Positions 27,653-35,502 are shown, counted from the stretch's first letter. The stretch is DNA of 48,498 nt from Candidatus Saccharimonadota bacterium (GCA_017561835.1 JAFZBJ010000025.1:1-48498), one strand, 5' to 3'. The notes: generated from the letters alone by a model not told the origin. Numbers and translations: made by a program.

Positions 27653-27727
27653 TGGCAGGGCCAGTTGGAATCGAACCAGCATTGTACCCTTAGAGGGGGT
27701 ATGTCCTATCCGTTGAACGATGGCCCC
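27653..27727 (-). tRNA. tRNA-Arg(TCT), irregular
   Basis: Acceptor GGGGCCA/TGGCCCT (G1-U72), D stem GTTC/GGAC, anticodon stem TACCC/GGGTA with loop CCTCTAA (anticodon TCT), T loop TTCGATT, discriminator G and encoded CCA. Position 33 is C rather than the near-universal U, and the T stem has a C50-A64 mismatch. Confidence 0.85.
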
Positions 27728-27737
27728 AGCCATCATA

Positions 27738-27743
27738 ATTATA
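27738..27743 (-). promoter_or_regulatory. Promoter -10 of tRNA-Arg(TCT)
   Basis: TATAAT, ten bases before the tRNA, preceded by AAGA. Confidence 0.4.
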
Positions 27744-27748
27744 TCTTA

Positions 27749-28495
27749 TTATTCAGGTTTTCTCAACTTGTAGTAGATGGATGGCGCAAAGCGAATTGGC
27801 GCTAAAGTAGATTGCGCAACTTTTTCCATCTTAATCAGGTTTTTGGTTTTGAAAAGTTTTTTCAGCGCGCGGCTTCGGAAGTTCGAAACAGAAAGCACTT
27901 TTTCGGTTTTGAAACCGGTCTTTTTAAAGATTTCTTCCACGTATTTTGGATGGTAATTATAAAAACCGTCTTTGGAAATATCGGTGTAGTTAGCAACTTT
28001 TTTATCAAATGGATTAACTTTGGAGCGACGAAAAACGAAGCGAGCCATTTTTGGCAAAGTACGCTTGTTCGCAACTTCAATGATTGCCATACCACCTGGT
28101 TTCAACACGCGATAAAGCTCATTAATAGCTTTTGGCATATCTTTAAGGTGGTGAGTAACACGAATCATCATTAAGCCGTCTAATTCAGCATCTTTAAATG
28201 GAAGTTCATAAATGTCGCCGGAACGAGTTTCAACTTTGTCGCCAAAGGTTTCTTTGGCTTGCTTTAATTCGGTCTTGGAATAATCAAAGATAATTGGTTT
28301 TTTGGCGTGCTTCAAATATTCGTTGGCAAGACGGCCGTAACCACCGCCAATGTCGGCGAATTTTTCCATGCGTTTTGGAATTAATTTGCGAATGGCCATG
28401 CGGTCTGCGAGGTCTTCGTATTCACGGTCGGCATCTTCCCAGAAGATTTTTTTGTAATCGTAGCCGTTGTAATCTGAAATAACTTTTTCACTCAT
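27749..28495 (-). CDS. Class I SAM-dependent methyltransferase
   Basis: The 248-residue protein has the Rossmann SAM-binding fold of Methyltransf_11: motif I FADIGGGYGRLA (about 46-57), an acidic strand end IIFDYS, motif SGDIYELPF, and ELYRVLKPGGMAIIEVANK. The order matches UbiE/menaquinone-type and related small-molecule methyltransferases. The substrate cannot be assigned. It starts six bases after TGC-TATAAT and runs toward the tRNA-Arg(TCT)/deacetylase unit. Confidence 0.88.
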   Translation of the reverse strand: MSEKVISDYNGYDYKKIFWEDADREYEDLADRMAIRKLIPKRMEKFADIGGGYGRLANEYLKHAKKPIIFDYSKTELKQAKETFGDKVETRSGDIYELPFKDAELDGLMMIRVTHHLKDMPKAINELYRVLKPGGMAIIEVANKRTLPKMARFVFRRSKVNPFDKKVANYTDISKDGFYNYHPKYVEEIFKKTGFKTEKVLSVSNFRSRALKKLFKTKNLIKMEKVAQSTLAPIRFAPSIYYKLRKPE

Positions 28496-28510
28496 GCGAT
28501 TATTATAGCA
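28496..28510 (-). promoter_or_regulatory. Extended -10, predicted leaderless start of the methyltransferase gene
   Basis: TGC-TATAAT (28502-28510) ends six bases before ATG 28495. Confidence 0.65.
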
Positions 28511-28512
28511 TA

Positions 28513-30135
28513 TTATATGACACGCATAACTTCTTCGAGCGTAGTAATGCCCTTAAGCGCCGCAATGATACCTTTTTGCTCGAGCGTGAGCATGCCGTTT
28601 TTCTTAGCGGTTTCTTCAATAACTTTGGCGTTAGTGTCTTTGACGCTGCCGCGAATGAAGGCCTGAATTTCGTCGGTAACTACGAGTTGTTCCATAAGAA
28701 TAGTACGGCCCGAAAAGCCAAACGGTTCTTCTTCGGTTTTAACTGGATCATACAAAGTAATGTCGTCGAGATTAATTCCCTCTAGCGCCTCCATCGGAAC
28801 GCCGTCTAGTACTCTTCTAATGTAGTCTGCTTCCTCGGCGGTAGCTGGGCGTGAGGCTTTACTGTCTGAGAGTTTACGCACCAAGCGCTGCGCCATCACG
28901 AGGCGAATTGATGTAGCAAAAATTGGATTAATACCAATGAGATCAATCATACGTGAAAATGCGGCCGAGGCAGACGATGCATGGAACGAGCTTAGTACTA
29001 GGTGACCGGTGATTGAAGTTTGGATGGCCGTTCTAGCAGTGTCAGTGTCACGAATCTCACCCACCATTACGACATCTGGATCAAGACGCAAAACCGAGCG
29101 CAAACCCGTAGCAAACGAACCACCATTGTTGGTGTCGATTGGGATTTGTTCGATACCAGTAATACTGTACTCGATCGGGTCCTCGAGAGTAATAATTTTT
29201 CGGCTAGTTTCGTTTAATGCATTCAACATCGAGTAAAGTGTCGTGGATTTACCAGAGCCAGTAGGGCCAACAATCAAAACTAGGCCATGCGGGCGCGCAA
29301 CAATTTTCTTAATTTCCTCAAGCTCTTCTTTTGATAGGCCGAGCAAATCAAGATTGAGCAGCGACTCATCAAAGTTGAATAGGCGCATCACAGCATCTTG
29401 GCCATACATGGTCGGCACAGTTTCAACGCGGATATTCAAGATGTGAGTTGCGCCATCACGGGTGATTTCCTTTTGCATATGTCCGGACTGTGGCTTATTA
29501 GAAGCCGTTGACACGTTGGCGCGAGAGCTGAGCTCGCCCATCAAAATGCGATAGCGGTCTTTGTCGATATTAGCTACAGCGTGCATAATGCCGTCGACGC
29601 GCATGCGAATGCGAATACTGCCGCGCATGTTTTCGATATGAATATCGGAAGCACCAAGTTTGTCGGCTTGGTCTAGCAAAAAGTCAAAAACTTCTTCGGT
29701 GGAAACACTGTTTAAAGTGTTCGAAACCGAGTCAAAGGTTTCAGAATCACCCTCGGCGGCGATCTTAATATCGTCATAATGGCGCACAACCGGCGGATCA
29801 TGACGCAACATAAATACTTTGAAGGCGGAGTTTGAAACTAGGAAGAACCGAATACGTTCACCGTTATCGGTATATTCTTGGGTCATTTTTTGAATGAGCG
29901 TACGCGGAGTTTGACTTGTCACGATAAATTGGAATTCATTTTCGCCCTCGCCTTTTTGCAACGGAATAATAAATCCTTTGCGCATTTCACTAACTGAAAG
30001 CACGTCCTTAACGAGTGGAAGATCGTTTTCAAAATCCCTGGTATCAAGATAGTGGAGGCCCAAAATTCTCGCCCGGCTAGCGGTGGCTAGCTCTTCGTTC
30101 TCGCGACGCTTTCTTTGGAGCTCTTCCTCGTTCAT
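28513..30135 (-). CDS. pilB: PilB/GspE-type pilus assembly ATPase lacking the zinc motif
   Basis: The 540-residue hexameric ATPase drives pilus extension. Visible are the N2 domain, Walker A GPTGSGKST (290-298), the Asp box (ITLEDPIEY), Walker B LDPDVVMVGEIRD (351-363) and the His box GHLVLSSFHA. PilB/GspE proteins usually have a CxxC...CxxC zinc site in the C-terminal region; here the corresponding stretch (420-480) has no cysteine. ATG 30135 (MNEEELQ) is chosen: it lies seven bases after TGC-TATAAT, whereas the longer frame starts beyond the promoter. It is the motor for the pseudopilins at 17-20 kb and the pilin at 36.4 kb. Confidence 0.93.
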   Translation of the reverse strand: MNEEELQRKRRENEELATASRARILGLHYLDTRDFENDLPLVKDVLSVSEMRKGFIIPLQKGEGENEFQFIVTSQTPRTLIQKMTQEYTDNGERIRFFLVSNSAFKVFMLRHDPPVVRHYDDIKIAAEGDSETFDSVSNTLNSVSTEEVFDFLLDQADKLGASDIHIENMRGSIRIRMRVDGIMHAVANIDKDRYRILMGELSSRANVSTASNKPQSGHMQKEITRDGATHILNIRVETVPTMYGQDAVMRLFNFDESLLNLDLLGLSKEELEEIKKIVARPHGLVLIVGPTGSGKSTTLYSMLNALNETSRKIITLEDPIEYSITGIEQIPIDTNNGGSFATGLRSVLRLDPDVVMVGEIRDTDTARTAIQTSITGHLVLSSFHASSASAAFSRMIDLIGINPIFATSIRLVMAQRLVRKLSDSKASRPATAEEADYIRRVLDGVPMEALEGINLDDITLYDPVKTEEEPFGFSGRTILMEQLVVTDEIQAFIRGSVKDTNAKVIEETAKKNGMLTLEQKGIIAALKGITTLEEVMRVI

Positions 30136-30151
30136 AATTTGGATTATAGCA
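30136..30151 (-). promoter_or_regulatory. Extended -10, predicted leaderless start of pilB
   Basis: TGC-TATAAT (30143-30151) ends seven bases before ATG 30135. Confidence 0.6.
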
Positions 30152-30207
30152 TAAGCATTTAGATTTGGGTAGGGCCGGCGGGTGAGTCTTGCCATTTAGC
30201 CGCGATA

Positions 30208-30222
30208 TGGTATAATTTTCGC
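30208..30222 (+). promoter_or_regulatory. Extended -10, predicted leaderless start of the 34-residue peptide
   Basis: TGG-TATAAT (30208-30216) ends six bases before ATG 30223. Confidence 0.65.
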
Positions 30223-30327
30223 ATGGCAAGAAAAATTACTTTAAAACCAGTTGCAAAACAAAATCGCAACAACAACCACAAGCACAGCGACAAGCGCAAG
30301 CACCCAATCTTGAAAAATGGTCGCTAA
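30223..30327 (+). CDS. 34-residue basic peptide, leaderless
   Basis: The ORF encodes MARKITLKPVAKQNRNNNHK and ends HSDKRKHPILKNGR. It is strongly basic, rich in Asn, His and Lys, with no hydrophobic helix. The dedicated promoter, a start six bases downstream of it and a terminator right after the stop make it a complete small gene. The composition resembles small ribosomal or RNA-binding proteins (inference); it does not match L34, L36 or Thx as I know them. Confidence 0.7.
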   Translation: MARKITLKPVAKQNRNNNHKHSDKRKHPILKNGR

Positions 30328-30328
30328 A

Positions 30329-30357
30329 AAATAATCCCCTGAGGGATTATTTTTTTA
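30329..30357 (+). terminator. Terminator of the 34-residue peptide gene
   Basis: ATAATCCC (30331-30338), loop CTGA, GGGATTAT (30343-30350), then TTTTTT. Confidence 0.9.
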
Positions 30358-30366
30358 TCCTAACTT

Positions 30367-30405
30367 ATGGTACCTCCGATAGGACTCGCGCGAAAGCCCG
30401 AGTCC
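30367..30405. repeat. Copy of the tRNA-Arg(TCG) 3' end with added palindrome
   Basis: The 22 bases 30367-30388 repeat exactly those at 30429-30450, which are the CCA end, acceptor strand and T-arm part of tRNA-Arg(TCG). After them ggactcg (30382-30388) pairs with cgagtcc (30399-30405) around a GC-GAAA-GC tip. The unit sits downstream of the tRNA in its direction of transcription. Confidence 0.85.
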
Positions 30406-30429
30406 GTACTGAGAGCTTTTCTCAAAAAA

Positions 30430-30506
30430 TGGTACCTCCGATAGGACTCGAACCTACGACCCTCTGTTCCGAAGACAGATGCTCTAGTCCACTGAGCTAC
30501 GGAGGC
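30430..30506 (-). tRNA. tRNA-Arg(TCG)
   Basis: Acceptor GCCTCCG/CGGAGGT (G1-U72), anticodon stem TCTGT/ACAGA, loop CTTCGGA (anticodon TCG), T loop TTCGAGT, CCA encoded. It is 16 bases downstream of tRNA-Arg(CCG) on the same strand, so the two are probably one transcript. Confidence 0.95.
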
Positions 30507-30522
30507 ATATTCTTTCGTAATT

Positions 30523-30599
30523 TGGTACACCCAGGAGGACTCGAACCTCTAGCCTTCAGCTCCGGAAGCTGACGCTCTATCCAGTTGAGCTATGGGTGC
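30523..30599 (-). tRNA. tRNA-Arg(CCG)
   Basis: Acceptor GCACCCA/TGGGTGT (G1-U72), anticodon stem TCAGC/GCTGA, loop TTCCGGA (anticodon CCG), T loop TTCGAGT, CCA encoded. Confidence 0.95.
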
Positions 30600-30615
30600 A
30601 AAAACTACCAAGAAT

Positions 30616-30624
30616 ATTATACCA
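30616..30624 (-). promoter_or_regulatory. Promoter -10 of the tRNA-Arg pair
   Basis: TGG-TATAAT, 16 bases before tRNA-Arg(CCG). Confidence 0.5.
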
Positions 30625-30643
30625 CAGTACCCCTGGCGTCTGG

Positions 30644-33076
30644 CTAATCCCAGACAGCGTAGACGTCGGTGTTGTCTCCGTATACACCGTTTTCCGTATC
30701 AAGCACCCAATCTGGGGTAGACGCATTTGGATCGGTGGACCAACCGAGGAAGTTGTGACCTTCTCTGGTTGGAGTCTTGATTTCGCCACCCAAAATATAT
30801 ACACCACGGTCGCTTGGCGATATAAAGTCTATCCAATACCCATACGCAGTAACCGAACTATCGCTATAGAAAGTTACTCCTACACTAGCTCCCGGCGCAA
30901 GCTCTATGTTAGCAGTGCCCTGGCCTTTGTAGCGTGTGCCACCGACAGAGACATAATCACAGCACGACTCAGTATCGTATGTCAAAGAGATTGTGACTTT
31001 GCGATCACCGAAGTAAAAGGCATCAGTATAACTTTGGCTGTTGCCATATCTGGTTTGATCATTTTTGCTACTCTTTCTTACGCCGGAAGAGCTCTTACTG
31101 GACGTGGTTCCTAGTATTTCGTCAACGCCAGTAAATATAATCGGGTTATCAGTGGATCCGTCATTAAACGCTCCTCCGTTAGCGTGATAATCCAGTCTCT
31201 TACCAGTTTCTACATTTGCAATAACGTAAACATTGTTGCCGTCAATAGTTAGAGTATCTCCAGGCTGAATAGCTACCGCGTCATAGGTCGAACAGCCCCT
31301 ATCGTTATAGTATGAGGTACACCAGCCGATAATGTGTTTATTGCCAACAATATTATTGCTAGGCAAACCAATATCCTTGTTTGGGTCAAATTGCACGCTG
31401 GCCGTTGGAGTCGAATTCTGTACTGTTTTAACGGCAACGGTTACGCCATCAATCAAATACGTTATCTTGTGTTCACGAGTTGGCCTAAACACACAACGTA
31501 TCGAACGCCCAACACCTAGATCCTCGTATACATTACTGACATCTGGATAATAGTTTGAGTTGATAATCTGGCTAGAGTCACCAACGGTTGCAAATTGTAT
31601 ACGGTCTACGTTCGGAGAATTGTGTATAGTTGCGGTCCAGTAAGACCCGTATGCATGTTCGATGCTAGTAACTCCAGTTGTCTTAACGCCTGCGTTAGCC
31701 AAAAATAGTGGGCTTGCCATTATAGTGTTAGCATTATTAGAATTAATATAACTAGAAGTAGTTTTGCCAGATGTAGAAGTAGTTGACTCTGCAATGCCAG
31801 CGTGGCTCAGGAGCGTTGCGAATTCGCCTTTTTCTCTATCGCTTGTGTAACCAATAGGCAGGCGCCATCCCGCCGGACAAATACTTTGATCAACGGTTGT
31901 AGTTTCGCCGTTTTCCGCCAATGTCGTAGTATTATTCATTGCAACCGCTGCGGCCCAGTTATAGTATTTGCCAACCTTATAGTGTTCACAATAGCCTGGG
32001 TTGGTCAATTCGTTTGAGCTAGCGCAAGATTCCCTATCGGTATAGGTACCATACGGGAAAGCATATCTGCTGTCAACATCAGATGGCGTAGTAGTGCTGC
32101 TGATATATCCTTTAGCAACAGCGCGACTATTCTTATCAATCGCGCCATAAGAATATGGCGACGAGCCATCATTCACCCATTCGTCTGAAAGGGCAACGCT
32201 TTCCTCAATAGTGTCGCGAAGTGGTGTCCAGCTTGTCCGAACATCCGTGTCATCAGGAGTTAACGTGATATCTCTAGAAAGCGCAAGGTCAAGGTTTTGA
32301 GTCATCCAGACATTGCCATCATCAAGCTTTGCTACCCAGTATTTTTGATTGTCCCGGGCGTCTACCAATTGATATTGATAATTGAGACCCATAGAATCAA
32401 TTACTTCCTCATCAAGCTCCTGCATATAAATGATGTCGTTCATGGTTTTTGGCGAATATGTCGCTACCGCCGTAAATAGAATGGTGTTTTCATAATAATC
32501 ACTGAGTAGTTCCTCAGTAGCTTTGGCGCCAATGCGCACAGTTGCAGTGCCGGTTGAGCCGCTACCACCAACTTCAGCAATAGGGTTCATATATTGTGGA
32601 TCGACGTTTTTTCCGTAAACTGGGTCCCAAGTTGCGCCACCATCAGTGGAGACCCCCCAGTAACCGCCCGGAAATTCTGCCGCCGGAATGTTCCCGTTAT
32701 AAAGTGTACTGATAATTTCATTAGTATTACGACCGACTAATGCTGCAGCCGGGAAAAAATATGGAGCGACGTTGGTGTTTTCATATCTGGAATTCGGCGT
32801 ACTATAGTTTTTATTAGTAGTCAGATAAATCGCTGCGCCATTTTTGTTGTTAGTGCGAACTTCAATATCAACATCCTTATAGACAATTTCATCGCTTTCT
32901 GGATTGAGAGCAAGATAAATATCTTGGCGTGGCACGATCAACGACAACGTTCTTTTTACGCGTACAACAAAATCGGTACGCTGCTGAACAGCGGAGGCGC
33001 GGTCACAGATGGCACCCAAAATCAAAACAGCAAGTATTGCCACCACAGGAATAGATCGTTTGATGACCTTAAGCAT
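30644..33076 (-). CDS. Secreted FISUMP-domain surface protein
   Basis: The 810-residue protein has a signal peptide (MLKVIKRSIPVVAILAVLIL region, A-x-A end DRASA), an N-terminal beta domain, a FISUMP-type C-type-lectin-like domain (VWMTQNLDLALS ... CPAGWRLPI ... YWTATIHNS ... RSIRCVF) and two InlB/Listeria-Bacteroides-type repeats (..IIGWCTSY.., ..NFLGWSTDP...VYAVWD). No LPXTG or other anchor is visible. Such proteins are surface-exposed and probably adhesive (inference). ATG 33076 lies six bases after an extended -10; the frame upstream of it is before the promoter. Paralogues lie at 38428 and 44646. Confidence 0.85.
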   Translation of the reverse strand: MLKVIKRSIPVVAILAVLILGAICDRASAVQQRTDFVVRVKRTLSLIVPRQDIYLALNPESDEIVYKDVDIEVRTNNKNGAAIYLTTNKNYSTPNSRYENTNVAPYFFPAAALVGRNTNEIISTLYNGNIPAAEFPGGYWGVSTDGGATWDPVYGKNVDPQYMNPIAEVGGSGSTGTATVRIGAKATEELLSDYYENTILFTAVATYSPKTMNDIIYMQELDEEVIDSMGLNYQYQLVDARDNQKYWVAKLDDGNVWMTQNLDLALSRDITLTPDDTDVRTSWTPLRDTIEESVALSDEWVNDGSSPYSYGAIDKNSRAVAKGYISSTTTPSDVDSRYAFPYGTYTDRESCASSNELTNPGYCEHYKVGKYYNWAAAVAMNNTTTLAENGETTTVDQSICPAGWRLPIGYTSDREKGEFATLLSHAGIAESTTSTSGKTTSSYINSNNANTIMASPLFLANAGVKTTGVTSIEHAYGSYWTATIHNSPNVDRIQFATVGDSSQIINSNYYPDVSNVYEDLGVGRSIRCVFRPTREHKITYLIDGVTVAVKTVQNSTPTASVQFDPNKDIGLPSNNIVGNKHIIGWCTSYYNDRGCSTYDAVAIQPGDTLTIDGNNVYVIANVETGKRLDYHANGGAFNDGSTDNPIIFTGVDEILGTTSSKSSSGVRKSSKNDQTRYGNSQSYTDAFYFGDRKVTISLTYDTESCCDYVSVGGTRYKGQGTANIELAPGASVGVTFYSDSSVTAYGYWIDFISPSDRGVYILGGEIKTPTREGHNFLGWSTDPNASTPDWVLDTENGVYGDNTDVYAVWD

Positions 33077-33091
33077 AATATTATTATAGCA
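33077..33091 (-). promoter_or_regulatory. Extended -10, predicted leaderless start of the first FISUMP gene
   Basis: TGC-TATAAT (33083-33091) ends six bases before ATG 33076. Confidence 0.65.
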
Positions 33092-33151
33092 TATGCTTAT
33101 TATTTGTGCCGATTTTTGTTTTATTCTTGTGGTTAGTTTTGGTGGGGTGGG

Positions 33152-33186
33152 TTGTAAAAACAATAGAAAATAGTATTAGTAAAATT
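33152..33186 (+). promoter_or_regulatory. Possible promoter of comEC
   Basis: TTGTAA (33152-33157), 16-base spacer, TATTAG (33174-33179), seven bases before ATG 33187. Confidence 0.4.
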
Positions 33187-34503
33187 ATGAGGAGGTTTTT
33201 GCATCAATCTTTTATTTTTGCGGCCCTGTGCGGCGGGATCGTGGCCGGAGTTGTTTTGGGACCTATGATAGGCCACATATCACCTTATTGGCTGGTTGGC
33301 TCTGGGCTAATCGTTGCCTACGCTTTTTTCAGGTCTACTATTATCAGCGTGGTTCTGACGTTCGCTGCGGGAATAATCGTCGGCGCAGTGCGAGCCGCTG
33401 CGGCGCAAAATTTTGCGCCAGAAATCGAGCCGGCAATCGAGGTGCGCGATTATTTCGCCACAAGAATTAATAGTTTATTGCCAACCGAAGAAGCAAGTCT
33501 TGGCATGGCATACTTGATGGGCATAAAGTCTGGACTCTCTAAAAGTTTTACCGAGAGTTTACGCGTAGCCGGACTCACCCACGTAGTAGTGGCGTCCGGC
33601 ACACATCTTTCGATTTTGATTAGTGCCACGCGAAAAGTATTTGGCAAAATCTCACGACGCGCCGGTTCAATATTTGCCCTGATATTCATATTCAGTTTTA
33701 TGGCGATTGTAGGCTTTTCGCCGTCCATCATGCGCGCCGGGTTAGTATCAGCAATGTCGCTCATCGCCTGGTATACCGGACGCAAGTTTGCACCGTGGCG
33801 AATCATTTTAATTGCAGCCACCATCACCTTGTTAATCGAACCGGCATTTTTAAATAATCTCGGCTGGCAACTTTCGTTCGCGTCGTTTGGCGGCATCATG
33901 GTAATTGCACCACTACTCACTAAATACTTATATGGTTCGAAAAAGCCGGGATTCTTGGCGCAAACCCTCATTGCCACAGCCGCCGCCACCTTAATGACGG
34001 CGCCAATTTCGCTCTACCATTTTGGCGCGTTATCCATTATCGCCTTTGCGGCAAATCTAATTATTTTGCCAACGCTGCCATACGTGATGGGTTTAACTTT
34101 TGTCACCGGAATAATCGGCGGCATGCCAATTATCGGTAGTATAGTATGCTTTATCACAGAATTCTCCTTAAGATTTCATGATGCCGTGATAAAGTTTTTC
34201 GGCAGCCAAGAAATTTTTCTAATCGAAATACCAAAGAATCAACCGCAGGTTTTTATATTATATATACCGCTGGTTGTCGGGCTACTTTGGATTAGACAAA
34301 AACAGCGAAAAATGATAAAATTAGAAAAATTAACTGGAGAAAATAATGTCAGGACACAGCAAGTGGGCCACCACCAAACGTCAGAAAGCCGTCGTCGACG
34401 CAAAGCGCGGCGCGTTGTTTACAAAAATTGGCAACCAAATTGCCATCGCAGCGCGTGGCGGTACCGATCCAAACATGAACCCTTCCCTTGCCATGGTGCT
34501 TGA
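33187..34503 (+). CDS. comEC: ComEC/Rec2 DNA-uptake channel core
   Basis: The 438-residue protein has about ten transmembrane helices and the Competence-domain signature SGLSKSFTESLRVAGLTHVVVASGTHLSI. ComEC passes single-stranded DNA across the cytoplasmic membrane. The usual C-terminal metallo-beta-lactamase domain is absent and the N-terminal soluble OB part is short. ATG 33187 (MRRFLHQSF) is preferred to an upstream GTG that overlaps a -10-like box. The last ~50 residues are Arg/His/Pro-rich and overlap the YebC gene by 158 bases in another frame; an indel in the A5 run near 34311 would end the protein just before that gene. Confidence 0.85.
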   Translation: MRRFLHQSFIFAALCGGIVAGVVLGPMIGHISPYWLVGSGLIVAYAFFRSTIISVVLTFAAGIIVGAVRAAAAQNFAPEIEPAIEVRDYFATRINSLLPTEEASLGMAYLMGIKSGLSKSFTESLRVAGLTHVVVASGTHLSILISATRKVFGKISRRAGSIFALIFIFSFMAIVGFSPSIMRAGLVSAMSLIAWYTGRKFAPWRIILIAATITLLIEPAFLNNLGWQLSFASFGGIMVIAPLLTKYLYGSKKPGFLAQTLIATAAATLMTAPISLYHFGALSIIAFAANLIILPTLPYVMGLTFVTGIIGGMPIIGSIVCFITEFSLRFHDAVIKFFGSQEIFLIEIPKNQPQVFILYIPLVVGLLWIRQKQRKMIKLEKLTGENNVRTQQVGHHQTSESRRRRKARRVVYKNWQPNCHRSAWRYRSKHEPFPCHGA

Positions 34504-35047
34504 AAAAGCCCGCCTGGCTAACATGCCAAAAGCCAACATCGAACGCGCAATTGCTCGCGTGGCTGATAAATCCGCTGCGGCTCTTATTGAGGAAGTTTAT
34601 GAAGCCTACGGCCCTGGCGGCGTTGGTATTATTATTGAAATTGCTACCGACAACAAAAACCGCACAATGCCAGAGGTACGCCATACGCTCGACAAAAACG
34701 GCGGCCGCATGGCTGATCCTGGTTCAGTGATGTTCCAATTCACCCGCAAAGGCGTGATTATGATTTCCGAAAAAGGCGAAGATGCTTTGATGGCCGCGCT
34801 TGAAGCTGGTGCCGAGGACGCTTCTGAAGAAGAAGATGGTATCGAAATTTATACCGCCGCTTCCGACTTAATGAAAGTCCGTGCTGCTTTGATTGAAGCT
34901 GGCCTCACTATTACTTCTGCCGAGCTTTCTTATGTACCAAATAATTACATTCCAGTAGATGGCGAAAACGCTGAAAAACTTGAAAAATTGCTCGACGCCG
35001 TAGACGATCTTGATGACGTGGTGGCAGTCCACACAAACGCAGAATAA
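34346..35047 (+). CDS. YebC/PmpR/TACO1-family protein
   Basis: The 233-residue protein starts MSGHSKWATTKRQKAVVDAK and contains GGTDPNMNPSLAMVLEKARLANMPKANIERAI, the family core, with YEAYGPGGVGIIIE and RHTLDKNGGRM in the second domain. It is full length. Members bind DNA as transcriptional regulators or assist translation of polyproline stretches; the sequence does not decide between these. ACTGGAG lies seven bases before the ATG. It overlaps the comEC reading frame. Confidence 0.95.
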   Translation: MSGHSKWATTKRQKAVVDAKRGALFTKIGNQIAIAARGGTDPNMNPSLAMVLEKARLANMPKANIERAIARVADKSAAALIEEVYEAYGPGGVGIIIEIATDNKNRTMPEVRHTLDKNGGRMADPGSVMFQFTRKGVIMISEKGEDALMAALEAGAEDASEEEDGIEIYTAASDLMKVRAALIEAGLTITSAELSYVPNNYIPVDGENAEKLEKLLDAVDDLDDVVAVHTNAE

Positions 35048-35088
35048 AAAAAAGCGGGCGACCAAAGAATAGGTCGCCCAATTTTTTT
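35047..35088. terminator. Bidirectional terminator
   Basis: GGGCGACC (35056-35063) pairs with GGTCGCCC (35072-35079). T runs follow on both strands (TTTTTTT on plus, TTTTTTTT on minus). It ends the YebC gene and the opposing frameshifted gene. Confidence 0.9.
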
Positions 35089-35280
35089 AGCCGAGGCCGA
35101 GCTGTTTTTTGATTCCCGGTGGACTGGGATCTTCAACATGGTGCGCGTAGGATTGTGCAAGCATTTTGCGGTCTCCGGCTTCGCTCTTGGGGAGAGTGGC
35201 GTCTAGCCACCATACTGGTGCTTTTTTGCCGATGAAAATTTCGGTGGGCTCCTCTTGTCTATAACGATCTACTACCCCAT
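35087..35280 (-). pseudogene. Small gene with frameshift right after the start codon
   Basis: AGGAGGT and ATG 35280 match the leader of the intact 14706 gene almost exactly, and a consensus promoter lies upstream. But ATG GGG is followed by TAG TAG. In the next frame an uninterrupted 62-codon stretch runs to TAA 35087: VVDRYRQEEPTEIFIGKKAP, then WWLDATLPKSEAGDRK and an end in KKQLGLG. One extra G in the G4 run would join ATG to this frame and give a 64-residue protein. It may be a pseudogene, a phase-variable gene or a sequencing error. The protein is not recognised. Confidence 0.65.
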
Positions 35281-35325
35281 ATAAGGTACCTCCTACAAAG
35301 TATTTGCACTTAAAGCGCTTTTTTG

Positions 35326-35354
35326 ATTATACTGCGTCTTTCCCTGTTTTACAA
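35326..35354 (-). promoter_or_regulatory. Promoter of the frameshifted gene
   Basis: TTGTAA (35349-35354), 17-base spacer, TATAAT (35326-35331). Confidence 0.75.
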
Positions 35355-35399
35355 GGCGATTACCTCTTAAAATAATGGCTTTTACGGAAGCGCTTTTTA

Positions 35400-35408
35400 T
35401 GCTATAAT
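35400..35408 (+). promoter_or_regulatory. Promoter -10 of tRNA-Ser
   Basis: TGC-TATAAT, seven bases before the tRNA. Confidence 0.6.
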
Positions 35409-35415
35409 AATATAT

Positions 35416-35502
35416 GGAAGGGTGGCCGAGTGGTTGATGGCACTGGTCTTGAAAACCAGCAAGTTAATAGCTTCGCAGGTTCGAATCCTGTCCCTTCCGC
35501 CA
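35416..35502 (+). tRNA. tRNA-Ser(TGA)
   Basis: An 87-base class II tRNA with acceptor GGAAGGG/CCCTTCC, anticodon loop CTTGAAA (anticodon TGA), a long variable arm, T loop TTCGAAT, discriminator G and encoded CCA. Confidence 0.95.

Noticed and set aside
30644-33163. Longer start (33163) for the first FISUMP protein
   Set aside because: It would place 29 residues before the signal peptide and begin upstream of the TGC-TATAAT box at 33083-33091.
35278-35280. Reassigned stop codon (TAG read through) to explain the broken gene
   Set aside because: TAG, TAA and TGA all end intact genes normally elsewhere in the window; a one-base indel explains the case more simply.
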